DNA from: an uncultured Eubacteriales bacterium
Lineage (GTDB): Bacteria > Bacillota > Clostridia > Oscillospirales > CAG-272
Length of the DNA stretch: 14,540 nt
Assembly: GCA_958352145.1 (NCBI GenBank)
Contig: CATWNM010000045.1
Span: 1-14,540 of the forward strand
Reading direction: 5' to 3'
Within the stretch, counting starts at the first letter, position 1; each line of letters begins with the position of its first letter. A program made the translations under genes and the position numbers. Shown piece by piece: positions 1 to 6,511 of this stretch. A model generated the notes under the pieces. It ran no database searches and was not told where the DNA came from. It worked only from the letters and a program-made list of their open reading frames with translations.

Positions 1-1
1 A

Positions 2-39
2 TTGAAAAAAAAACCGCCCGCGGGCGGTTTTTTTTTCAA
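2..39. terminator. Perfect palindromic intrinsic terminator
   Basis: The two 19-base halves are exact reverse complements. A GC core (CCGCCCGCGGGCGG) is flanked by nine A on the left and nine T on the right. The hairpin followed by a T run works equally on either strand, so it can end an upstream plus-strand unit or minus-strand read-through. It lies directly before the promoter of the PadR operon and insulates it. Confidence 0.9.
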
Positions 40-46
40 ATACCTA

Positions 47-75
47 TTGACACATAATACTGTGCGTAGTATAGT
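47..75 (+). promoter_or_regulatory. Sigma-A type promoter of the PadR operon
   Basis: A perfect -35 TTGACA (47-52) is followed after 17 bases by -10 TATAGT (70-75). This is near-consensus and ideally spaced. It lies 24 bases before the start codon at 99. The ribosome binding site AGAGAGG (about 85-91) precedes that ATG. Confidence 0.85.
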
Positions 76-81
76 ATTATG
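53..81. promoter_or_regulatory. Inverted repeat overlapping the -10: candidate PadR operator
   Basis: The arms CATAATACT (53-61) and AGTATTATG (73-81) are perfect 9-base complements around an 11-base centre. The repeat covers the spacer and the whole -10 element. PadR-family repressors usually bind AT-rich palindromes in their own promoters, so autoregulation by the first gene is the natural reading. The symmetry is seen in the sequence; the binding is inferred. Confidence 0.7.
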
Positions 82-98
82 CAAAGAGAGGTGTTCGA

Positions 99-425
99 AT
101 GGACATACAGATGAAACGGGGGTTTTTGGAAAGCTGCGTCCTCGCCGCGCTGCTTGAAGAGGACAGTTACGGATATAAAATCATCCGCAGGCTTTCGGGG
201 CGCGTCGAGATCACCGAATCCACGCTGTATCCAATCCTGCGGCGGCTGGAGAGCGCGGGCGCGCTCTCCGCATATTCGGTCGAACATGACGGACGGCTGC
301 GCCGGTATTACCGAATCACGGACGAGGGGTGCGCGCGGATCCGCGGATTTCTCCGCGATTGGGAAAGCGTCCAGCGCGCCTATGAATATGTCAGGGGGGA
401 ATATTCAAAATATGAAGAAAACTGA
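99..425 (+). CDS. PadR-family transcriptional regulator
   Basis: This 108-residue protein has the size and layout of the small PadR-like subfamily (only the winged helix plus a short C-terminal dimer helix). It opens with MDIQMKRGFLESCVLAALL, the usual first helix. The conserved YGYKI (about 24-28) follows, then the recognition helix TESTLYPILRRLESAGAL (39-56) and the wing with DGRLRRYYRIT (about 64-74). Members are usually ligand- or stress-responsive repressors of adjacent genes and of themselves. The ATG at 99 follows AGAGAGG at good distance. The last 14 bases overlap the next gene, which shows translational coupling. An inverted repeat over the promoter's -10 is the probable operator. 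The inducing signal cannot be read from the sequence. Confidence 0.93.
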   Translation: MDIQMKRGFLESCVLAALLEEDSYGYKIIRRLSGRVEITESTLYPILRRLESAGALSAYSVEHDGRLRRYYRITDEGCARIRGFLRDWESVQRAYEYVRGEYSKYEEN

Positions 426-1056
426 ATTTTTGAGCGCGCTGGAATCGCATCTCGAAGATCTGCCCGCAAACGAACGGCGCGCATCGGTCGAATATTATTC
501 GGAAATGATTGACGAGCGCATGGAGGACGGCATGGATGAGGAGGACGCCGTCGGCGCGCTCGGCAGTCCAGAGCTTGCCGCAAAGCAGCTTTATGCCTCC
601 CGCGCCGATTCGCCGGGTGCGAAAGAAAACGATGCGGACGCCGGCAGCGCGCAGGAAGATACGGCAGGCAAAACCAAACCGCCAAAAGAATCTCGGGATA
701 CGATGCGCACAGTTTTGCTGATCCTCGGATTCCCGCTCTGGTTCCCGCTTCTGATCGCCGCCGTAATGATTTTGTTTGCGCTCTATGCCGTTCTTTGGTC
801 GGTTGTTGTTTCGGTCTGGTGCGTGTTCGCGTCTCTTGCGCTAGCAGCGGCGGTCTGCATTCCGGCCGCGGCCGCCGGGGGGCTTGCGCAGGGCTTTGCC
901 GCCGCTTTGTTCTATGCGGGCTGCTGCCTGACCATCAGCGCCCTCTCCATTTTTGCCTTTTTGGGCGCGCGGGCGCTCACAAAGCTCGCCGCGCGGGGGA
1001 CTGCGCGTTCCTTTACTTGGTTTTTGTCCCTGTTTCGCATGAAAACTCGGAGGTAA
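412..1056 (+). CDS. HAAS/DUF1700-family membrane protein
   Basis: This 214-residue protein has two parts. The N-terminal cytosolic helical domain (about 1-64; MKKTEFLSALESHLEDLP, then EYYSEMIDERMEDGMDEEDAVGALGSPE split around an acidic stretch) matches the HAAS (DUF1700) pattern. A charged linker (about 65-96) leads to a C-terminal region of about three hydrophobic helices (about 99-120, 122-150, 160-190). I take the ATG at 412 rather than an in-frame ATG at 154. The latter lies inside the PadR frame, whereas 412 follows GGGGGGA (394-400) and gives the typical N-terminus. Members commonly sit between a PadR regulator and a DUF4097 protein, as here. They are thought to act in membrane-associated signalling or stress response, but no biochemical role is established. 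Confidence 0.88.
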   Translation: MKKTEFLSALESHLEDLPANERRASVEYYSEMIDERMEDGMDEEDAVGALGSPELAAKQLYASRADSPGAKENDADAGSAQEDTAGKTKPPKESRDTMRTVLLILGFPLWFPLLIAAVMILFALYAVLWSVVVSVWCVFASLALAAAVCIPAAAAGGLAQGFAAALFYAGCCLTISALSIFAFLGARALTKLAARGTARSFTWFLSLFRMKTRR

Positions 1057-1062
1057 ATCACA

Positions 1063-2001
1063 ATGACTTCTGTTACAAAATCCATTTTGATCGCCGTGGT
1101 GCTTTTGATCTGCGGCCTGCTGATCGCCGCGGGCGCTTTTATCCTTGCCGGCGGCTCGCTTTCCGCCTTTGAAGTCGGTTTCAACACAGCGGATCTGACT
1201 GAAATCAGCCAAAGCTATCCCGCCTCCGCCGAAAAGATCGAAACGGCACTGGCCGTCACCGATCTGCGCGTCTTTCGGACGGAGGGAACCGAAATCACGC
1301 TGCGCTATTACGACGACCCCGAAAATCCGTACTATACGGCGGAATACGCCGGCGACGTGCTGTCCTTTCGTCGGTCGGCGCGGAAGATGAATTTCTTCGG
1401 CATCTCCTTTTCAAGCGCCCGTGCGTGGACGGCGGAACTCGGCATACCGAAAACCTTTTCCGGCTCGCTGGATCTTTCCTGCTCTACCGGTGAGATCGAG
1501 ATCGCCGGACTGGATGTGGCGGGCGATCTCTTGCTAAAAGCTTCCACCGGCTCAATCCATCTGGAAGCGCTGGCTGTTTCGGGCGAAATATCGGCCAAAG
1601 TATCGACCGGCAGCATCCGCGCAGAGAATATTCAAGCGGCCGCCTGCACGATGACCGCCTCTACCGGGAAGATCCGTCTTGAGACGGCAAAAGCGGATAC
1701 GTTCGACCTCTCCGCCACAACGGGGGAGATTCTGGTCACGGACGCGGCTGCCAAAGAAATCCGTTTTCATACGACGACGGGCGATATCACCGCCGAGCAG
1801 ATCACCGTGGGCCGTCTAATGGAAACGACGGCGACGACCGGCGATATCGAATGCAGCCTGCGCAACAAAAGCGGGGAATTTACCATCGAAAGCAAAACCT
1901 CGACCGGGAACAGCAATTTGCCAAAGCAATTTGGAAGCGGCGATAAAACGCTGTACGCCAAAACCTCAACCGGGGATATTGAATTCCGCTTTTCGGACTG
2001 A
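1063..2001 (+). CDS. DUF4097-family beta-strand repeat protein
   Basis: This 312-residue protein has an N-terminal membrane anchor or uncleaved signal (about 7-30, ILIAVVLLICGLLIAAGAFI). After a non-repeated segment with several aromatic residues (about 60-135) comes an array from about residue 137 to the end. In it S/T-T-G-x-I/L recurs nine times: CSTGEIEI, ASTGSIHL, VSTGSIRA, ASTGKIRL, ATTGEILV, TTTGDITA, ATTGDIEC, TSTGNSNL and TSTGDIEF. Spacing of about 20 residues fits a beta-solenoid with one rung per repeat, the hallmark of DUF4097 (putative adhesin; LiaG-like). The array probably lies outside the membrane. The ribosome binding site GGAGG (1049-1053) touches the stop codon of the HAAS gene, so the two are cotranscribed. 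Its role is unknown beyond envelope association. Confidence 0.88.
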   Translation: MTSVTKSILIAVVLLICGLLIAAGAFILAGGSLSAFEVGFNTADLTEISQSYPASAEKIETALAVTDLRVFRTEGTEITLRYYDDPENPYYTAEYAGDVLSFRRSARKMNFFGISFSSARAWTAELGIPKTFSGSLDLSCSTGEIEIAGLDVAGDLLLKASTGSIHLEALAVSGEISAKVSTGSIRAENIQAAACTMTASTGKIRLETAKADTFDLSATTGEILVTDAAAKEIRFHTTTGDITAEQITVGRLMETTATTGDIECSLRNKSGEFTIESKTSTGNSNLPKQFGSGDKTLYAKTSTGDIEFRFSD

Positions 2002-2036
2002 TATGCGTTCATGCAAAACGCGTATTTACAGAAATT

Positions 2037-2071
2037 GCCGCGCCGCAAAAAGCGGCGCGGCGGCAAATTTT
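2037..2071 (+). terminator. Intrinsic terminator of the PadR/HAAS/DUF4097 operon
   Basis: The stem GCCGCGCCGC (2037-2046) pairs with GCGGCGCGGC (2052-2061) across an AAAAA loop. A short TTTT run follows at 2068-2071. It begins 35 bases after the DUF4097 stop. The T run is short and offset from the stem, so termination may be incomplete. Confidence 0.75.
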
Positions 2072-2077
2072 AATGAA

Positions 2078-2102
2078 AGCGCCGGATAGTATGTCCGGCG
2101 CT
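2078..2102. repeat. Hairpin with AGCGCCGGA arms, copy 1
   Basis: AGCGCCGGA (2078-2086) pairs perfectly with TCCGGCGCT (2094-2102) around a 7-base loop. No T run follows on the plus strand, so it is not an obvious terminator. The same arm core recurs in the hairpin at 2274-2300, which suggests a repeated intergenic palindrome. Confidence 0.6.
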
Positions 2103-2152
2103 CAGCCCTGTCAAAAGGTATTCACACAAACAAAATACTATAAAAATTTCAT

Positions 2153-2179
2153 AAAAAAGACGGCAAAGCCGTCTTTTTT
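2153..2179. terminator. Symmetric, probably bidirectional terminator
   Basis: AAAAAAGACGGC (2153-2164) pairs with GCCGTCTTTTTT (2168-2179) over a 3-base loop. This gives a T run on either strand. It lies between the convergent PadR operon (plus) and the DUF3737 gene (minus) and can serve both. Confidence 0.85.
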
Positions 2180-2180
2180 A

Positions 2181-2334
2181 CACCTTGTGGCCGCGCGAGT
2201 GACGCGTAAGCGGCGCGAAGATGCGAGTGAACGCGGTCTTTTCTGCCGAAAAACGGAGTTTTTAGACAGTCTCAAGCGCCGGACGGCTCGCCCGGCGCTT
2301 TCGTCAATTTTCCACCGGCAGGCAAACCTAAAAA
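2181..2334. other. Non-coding intergenic stretch with short repeats
   Basis: I see no credible gene in the roughly 330 bases between the stops at 2001 and 2335. Besides the hairpins listed separately, this part contains two near-identical words, GCGAGTGACGCG (2195-2206) and GCGAGTGAACGCG (2223-2235). It also has a small AAAAAC/GTTTTT hairpin (2249-2263). The content could be the 3' untranslated region of the DUF3737 transcript or a dispersed intergenic repeat. Confidence 0.5.
2274..2300. repeat. Hairpin with AAGCGCCGG arms, copy 2
   Basis: AAGCGCCGG (2274-2282) pairs perfectly with CCGGCGCTT (2292-2300) across a 9-base loop. It shares its arm core with the hairpin at 2078-2102, with different loops. 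It lies 34 bases past the DUF3737 stop and could also help end that transcript, though no clean T run follows on the minus strand. Confidence 0.55.
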
Positions 2335-3225
2335 TTACAGCGTTTCTTTGCGGCAGTCCTGCGCCGGGTGTTTCGTAAGGCAGGACAATTTTACACCCGT
2401 CACGATTTCCCCGCATGCATCCGGGTCGTCGCGGATAATTTCGCCGACAGAGGGCGCGCAGATACAGCCGGAGCGCGGGTTTTTGATGCTGATTACCGGC
2501 GCCGTCAGGGTCGCTTCCACGTCGGATTTTTCAAAGCAGAGGTCGGCCTCGGTCAGTTCGCAATCGATCAGCTTTAGGCCCTTGCAGTAGCAAAACGGCT
2601 GCGTGCCGCTGATTTTGCAGTTTTTAAAGGTGACGTCCTCGCAGTACCACGCCAGGTACTCGCCCCGGATGACGCTGTTTTGAACCGTTACATGCTTTGC
2701 ATGCCAAAGCGCGTCTTTGGTATCGAGGGTGCAGCGGTCAAGCCGCGCGTCTTGTATGTATTGAAACGAATATTTGCCTTTGAGGCAAACGTCCGTAAAG
2801 ATAAGATTCTGCGCACGCATCATAAAATATTCGCTTTCGGCATTGCACCGCTCCATTTCGATTCCCCGGACCGACCAGCCGAACTCAGGCGAGCGAATGT
2901 CGCAGTCCCGCATGGTCACCCTGCTGCATTCCCGCAGCGCCTTGATTCCATACAGCTTGGTCCTGACGATCTCGATCTGGTCGGAATACCACAGCGCCGC
3001 ACGGCAGAGCGGCGTCATTTCCGAATCCTCGATCATAAGGCCGCGGTCATGCCAAAACGGATAGCGCAAATTGCAGAAGCAATGCGAAAGACAAATATCC
3101 GCGCTTTCCTTCAGCGCGCTTTCACCGTCGGCAGGCCCGTCGAAGGCGCAGTTTATCAAAGATATGCCGCGGCTCGCATAGAGCGCCCGCTCCGCATCAA
3201 ACACTTGATTTTCAATCGTTTCCAT
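2335..3225 (-). CDS. DUF3737-family protein
   Basis: This 296-residue protein strongly matches the DUF3737 pattern as I know it. The start is METIENQVFDAERALYASR. Further family words are CAFDGPADGESALKES (about 27-42), LRYPFWHDRGL, CRAALWYSDQIEI, GIKALRECSRVT, SPEFGWSVRGIEMERC, YFMMRAQNL, GKYSFQYIQDA, DALWHAKHVTV, GEYLAWYCEDVTFKNC and CYCKGLKLIDCEL. The regular C-x-hydrophobic turns every 20 or so residues indicate a right-handed parallel beta-helix. There is no signal peptide, so it is probably cytoplasmic. The function is unknown. ATG at 3225 follows GGAG on the minus strand (about 3232-3237). It lies 46 bases after the AraC gene on the same strand, presumably one transcript. The C-terminal 40 residues look less conserved. 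Confidence 0.92.
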   Translation of the reverse strand: METIENQVFDAERALYASRGISLINCAFDGPADGESALKESADICLSHCFCNLRYPFWHDRGLMIEDSEMTPLCRAALWYSDQIEIVRTKLYGIKALRECSRVTMRDCDIRSPEFGWSVRGIEMERCNAESEYFMMRAQNLIFTDVCLKGKYSFQYIQDARLDRCTLDTKDALWHAKHVTVQNSVIRGEYLAWYCEDVTFKNCKISGTQPFCYCKGLKLIDCELTEADLCFEKSDVEATLTAPVISIKNPRSGCICAPSVGEIIRDDPDACGEIVTGVKLSCLTKHPAQDCRKETL

Positions 3226-3271
3226 AACGCTTCTCCTTTCAAGCGGATTTTTTCAGGTGTGCCGCCGCGCT

Positions 3272-4111
3272 TTACGGGCGCGCATGCAGCCGTTGATCCC
3301 ATGTGTTGATATCGGGATCGTCGCCGTTTTTCGGCACGCCTTGCGCATAGGCGCGCGGCGTTTTGCCGGTTTCGGCCAAAAAGCGCCGGTTAAAAGTCCG
3401 GATTGAAGAAAAACCGGCTTCCATCGCGGCGTCGGTCATGCTCCGCCCCTCTTCGATCAGGCGCTTGGCCTCCGCGATCCGAAGCGAGCCCAGAAAATCG
3501 GGCAGGCTGATTTTGAGCTTCTGGGAAAAAATATAGGAAATGTGGTTGCGGCTGACGTTCAGTTCCGTGGCCAAAAGATCGAGGCTGATCTCGGACCGGT
3601 AGTGTTCCAAACAGTACGCGATGATGCGCCGCTCGGTCTCGGGCGGCGTGCGTTTGTTTTCCTCCATGCCGGTGCGCGCAAAAAGCTCTCCGAAAAAAAC
3701 CGAGAAATACCCGGCCAGCATCTGCCGCTGATAGGGATGCTTCGTTTTGTTGCAGGCGATGATCGTTTCCACAAGACCGGTCAGCACGCACCCGTCGGTT
3801 GGATGGACGGCAGCGGCGCGCGGCGAATGCGTGCGGATCAAGGGATCATAGGCCGCAAGATAGCGCCGGGGAACAATCAAAAGATAAGCGTCTACGCTGT
3901 TTTCATCCGAATAGGAATGAATGACGTTGGGCAGCGCGATCGAAAAATCGCCCGCGCAAAGCTCGTATTCCTCGCCGCCGATCACGGCGCGCACGCGGCC
4001 GCTTAGCATACAGACAATTTCCGCACTGTCGTGAAAATGCGGCAGAAAAACAAGCGTGTTTCTTCGCCAAAGATAAAGGGTATTGACCCTGTCTTCATAC
4101 GCAATGCCCAA
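3272..4111 (-). CDS. AraC-family transcriptional regulator (cupin sensor plus AraC HTH)
   Basis: This 279-residue protein has the standard two-domain layout of sugar-responsive AraC regulators. The N-terminal cupin-like sensor (about 10-100) includes LPHFHDSAEIVCMLSG (23-38) and a later ALPNVIHSY. The C-terminal double helix-turn-helix (175-258) includes the first HTH LATELNVSRNHISYIF, the linker RIAEAKRLIEEG, the second HTH AAMEAGFSSIRTFNRRF and the closing ETGKTPRAY. The start codon is TTG (4111-4109): no ATG lies near, and AAGGCGG sits about 8-14 bases upstream. An internal ATG at residue 34 would remove half of the cupin. It is transcribed divergently from the GH3 operon through overlapping promoters, so it is the likely activator or repressor of that operon. 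The effector sugar is unknown. Confidence 0.93.
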   Translation of the reverse strand: MGIAYEDRVNTLYLWRRNTLVFLPHFHDSAEIVCMLSGRVRAVIGGEEYELCAGDFSIALPNVIHSYSDENSVDAYLLIVPRRYLAAYDPLIRTHSPRAAAVHPTDGCVLTGLVETIIACNKTKHPYQRQMLAGYFSVFFGELFARTGMEENKRTPPETERRIIAYCLEHYRSEISLDLLATELNVSRNHISYIFSQKLKISLPDFLGSLRIAEAKRLIEEGRSMTDAAMEAGFSSIRTFNRRFLAETGKTPRAYAQGVPKNGDDPDINTWDQRLHARP

Positions 4112-4151
4112 AGAATCACCGCCTTTTTTATCAAAATTGCCAAATCGGGTT

Positions 4152-4167
4152 AAAAATCATGATTTTT
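4152..4167. promoter_or_regulatory. 16-base perfect palindrome in the divergent intergenic region
   Basis: AAAAATCATGATTTTT is a perfect palindrome. It lies 40 bases upstream of the AraC start, in that gene's leader, and about 25 bases upstream of the -35 of the GH3 operon. That position suits an activator site or an autoregulatory site. AraC proteins more often bind direct repeats, so another regulator is also possible. Confidence 0.45.
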
Positions 4168-4192
4168 GTCTACTATTTGTCGCTGGGTTGTC

Positions 4193-4220
4193 TTGCATTA
4201 TAGCACAGGTTCCCTATAAT
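4193..4220 (+). promoter_or_regulatory. Promoter of the GH3-GH43 operon
   Basis: A consensus -10 TATAAT (4215-4220) is preceded after 16 bases by TTGCAT (4193-4198). It lies 35 bases before the GH3 ATG. The ribosome binding site GGAG (4243-4246) follows. The weak -35 fits a promoter that needs an activator such as the divergent AraC protein. Confidence 0.75.
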
Positions 4221-4225
4221 GTAAA
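4197..4225 (-). promoter_or_regulatory. Promoter of the AraC-DUF3737 unit
   Basis: On the minus strand TTTACA (4225-4220) and TATAAT (4202-4197) are separated by exactly 17 bases. The two elements interleave with those of the opposing promoter at 4193-4220, so the two RNA polymerases would occupy the same DNA. The leader to the TTG start would be about 80 bases. Confidence 0.7.
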
Positions 4226-4255
4226 GTGAAAAAATGAAATTCGGAGTGTTATCGG

Positions 4256-6511
4256 ATGAACAAGGTGAAAACGAAAAACCGTTCCGCCGAAATCGAAGCG
4301 CTGATCCGCGAAATGACGCTGGAAGAAAAAGCGGCGCTCTGCGGCGGCGACGGGCATTGGCATACGAACGCCATCAAACGGCTGGGACTGGATCGAGCGA
4401 TGATGACCGACGGGCCGCACGGCCTGCGCAAGGTCGTGCAGGCGGACGGCAAAACGGTGCAGGTTCCGGCCGCCTGCTTCCCGACGGCGTCCGCGCTGGC
4501 CGCCTCCTGGAACCCGGACGTGCTCGCGGCCGCGGCGGGGGCCATCGCAGACGAAGCGCGCGCCGAGGGCGTTTCCATGGTGCTGGGGCCGGGCGTCAAC
4601 ATGAAGCGTTCGCCGCTGTGCGGGCGGAATTTTGAATACTTTTCGGAAGATCCGTATCTTGCCGGAAAGCTGGCCTCCGCCTACATACAAGCGATGCAGT
4701 CAAAGGGCGTCGGAAGCTGCATCAAGCATTTTGCCTGCAACAATCAGGAAACCCGGCGGTTCACCGTTTCCGCCAACGTGCGCGAACGCGCACTGCGCGA
4801 ACTGTATCTGCCCGCGTTTGAACTTGCAATCAAAGCGGCGAAGCCCGCCGCGGTGATGGAATCGTACAACCGCATCAACGGCACGCACGTTTCCGAGTCC
4901 AAATGGCTGCTGACCGATATTCTGCGCGGCGAATGGGGCTATGAGGGCATGGTGGTGAGCGACTGGGAGGCGGTAAACGACCGCCCTGCGTCTCTCCTTG
5001 CGGGGCTCGACCTCGAGATGCCGGACAGCTTTGGCGACGGCAGGACGCGGATCATCGAGGCCGTAAAGGACGGGCACATATCGGAGGAAACGCTGAACAC
5101 CGCGGTGCGGCGGATCCTGAACTTTATTTTTTCCTATGCGCCGGATAAGGACGCCGCGCCCCGCGATCCGGAAAAGAGCTATGCGGCGGCGCTGCGCTGC
5201 GCGCGGGAATGTATGGTTTTGCTGAAAAACGACGGCATGCTGCCGCTTGCGAAAGGAAGCCCGCTCGCCGTGATCGGCGGGGCGAAAACCATGCGCTATC
5301 AGGGCAGCGGTTCGAGCAAAGTGACCAGCAGCCCGAAAAACGACGCGCTGGCCGCAATCGAGCGGGAAAACGGCCTGCCCGCAACCTATGTTTCGTTTGA
5401 GGAGGGCGCAGAAGCAGCCGTCAAAGCGGCAAGGCACTGCGGACGCGCGCTGCTCTTCCTCGGTCTGCCTGAATCCTTTGAGGCGGAAGGCGCCGATCGC
5501 CGGCATATGCGTCTGCCCGATACGCAGCTTGAAATTGCGGAGGCGGTCGCGCTGGCCGTGCCCGACTGCGCGGTCGTTTTGACCTGCGGAGCGCCAGTGG
5601 AGCTTCCGTTTGCGGAGGCGGTGCGCTCGATCCTTTTGACCTATCTCTGCGGCGACGCGGCCGCCGAGGCGCTCGCCGAGCTTCTCTTCGGCCGGCAAAA
5701 TCCCTCCGGCAAGCTGGCCGAAAGCTTTCCGCTTTCGCTTTCAGATACGCCCGCATTCCTAAACTTTCCCGGCGACGGCGACGAATGCGACTATGCCGAG
5801 GACATTTATATCGGCTACCGGTATTATGAAAAGCGGGGTGTCCCAGTGCGCTATCCGTTCGGACACGGTCTGTCCTATACAAGCTTTGCCTACCGTGATC
5901 TCACAGTATCCGGCACGGCCGTACGCTTTACCGTGAAAAACACCGGGCCCTGCGACGGCTTTGAAACCACGCAGGTCTACGCCGGCCAAAACACGCCGAA
6001 GCGCGCCCTGCCCGTCAAGGCGCTCTGCGGCTTTCAAAAGCTGTTTTTGAAAGCGGGCGAGGAAAAAGAGGTGGAAATTGAACTTTCGCTGCGTCCCCTC
6101 GAATACTGGGACGCGCGCGAGCGGCGTTATATCCTGCCAGACGGCAGTTGGACGGTCTATGTGGGCGCAAGCAGCGCCGATATCCGCCTGCGCGGCGCAC
6201 TGGAAATAAAAGGAGACTCGCCGGGCGCAAAACCGGTTGACCGCAATACGCTGCTCTGTGATATAATGAGAGAAGAATGCTATGCGCCCGTGCGCGAAAT
6301 CTTTGCGGGCGCGATGCTCTCCAACACCGATTTTGCCAAGCTTTGCGGCGAGTACGGCTGCACCGAACAAAATCCCGCTTTGCGCCCGCGTTTGGGCTTT
6401 GCGCTGCGGCAAGCGGTATATTTTAACCCCGAATTCAGCGAAACGGTCTTGCAGCGCACGATCTGCGCCTGCAACGAACGCCTTTTCGGGCATGTAAAGG
6501 AGGACGTATGA
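4256..6511 (+). CDS. Glycoside hydrolase family 3 (beta-glucosidase-like)
   Basis: This 751-residue protein lacks a signal peptide and is presumably cytoplasmic. The N-terminal TIM barrel (about 10-290) carries MTDGPHG (D52), GRNFEYFSEDP, the substrate-binding KHF (K157, H158) and the nucleophile motif GMVVSDW (D236). The alpha/beta sandwich (about 300-530) carries the EAEGADR loop, whose E411 is the likely general acid/base. An Fn3-like domain follows (about 565-650). About 95 residues beyond it form an unassigned C-terminal tail. Family members remove terminal beta-glucosyl, xylosyl or alpha-arabinosyl units from oligosaccharides, and specificity cannot be read here. It is the first gene of the operon, with GGAG 9 bases before the ATG. 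Its stop overlaps the next start by 4 bases (ATGA). Confidence 0.94.
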   Translation: MNKVKTKNRSAEIEALIREMTLEEKAALCGGDGHWHTNAIKRLGLDRAMMTDGPHGLRKVVQADGKTVQVPAACFPTASALAASWNPDVLAAAAGAIADEARAEGVSMVLGPGVNMKRSPLCGRNFEYFSEDPYLAGKLASAYIQAMQSKGVGSCIKHFACNNQETRRFTVSANVRERALRELYLPAFELAIKAAKPAAVMESYNRINGTHVSESKWLLTDILRGEWGYEGMVVSDWEAVNDRPASLLAGLDLEMPDSFGDGRTRIIEAVKDGHISEETLNTAVRRILNFIFSYAPDKDAAPRDPEKSYAAALRCARECMVLLKNDGMLPLAKGSPLAVIGGAKTMRYQGSGSSKVTSSPKNDALAAIERENGLPATYVSFEEGAEAAVKAARHCGRALLFLGLPESFEAEGADRRHMRLPDTQLEIAEAVALAVPDCAVVLTCGAPVELPFAEAVRSILLTYLCGDAAAEALAELLFGRQNPSGKLAESFPLSLSDTPAFLNFPGDGDECDYAEDIYIGYRYYEKRGVPVRYPFGHGLSYTSFAYRDLTVSGTAVRFTVKNTGPCDGFETTQVYAGQNTPKRALPVKALCGFQKLFLKAGEEKEVEIELSLRPLEYWDARERRYILPDGSWTVYVGASSADIRLRGALEIKGDSPGAKPVDRNTLLCDIMREECYAPVREIFAGAMLSNTDFAKLCGEYGCTEQNPALRPRLGFALRQAVYFNPEFSETVLQRTICACNERLFGHVKEDV

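Noticed and set aside
154..411. N-terminal extension of the HAAS gene to an in-frame ATG at 154
   Set aside because: It lies inside the PadR coding region, has low-complexity Arg/Ser-rich translation and no matching domain. The ATG at 412 has a G-rich ribosome binding site and the typical family N-terminus.
2078..2300. CRISPR array suggested by repeated palindromes
   Set aside because: There are only two short hairpins with unequal loops and no regular repeat-spacer pattern, and no cas genes are present.
2073..2378. Small plus-strand frame across the intergenic hairpins
   Set aside because: It crosses two hairpins and a terminator, has no plausible ribosome binding site and shows no protein-like pattern.
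2680..3309. Plus-strand open frame of 209 codons opposite DUF3737
   Set aside because: DUF3737 on the minus strand matches a known family end to end; this frame shows no domain.
4700..5698. Long minus-strand open frame (332 codons) inside the GH3 gene
   Set aside because: It is a shadow of a GC-rich coding region. It lies opposite clear GH3 motifs, is Arg/Gly-rich and has no recognisable domain.
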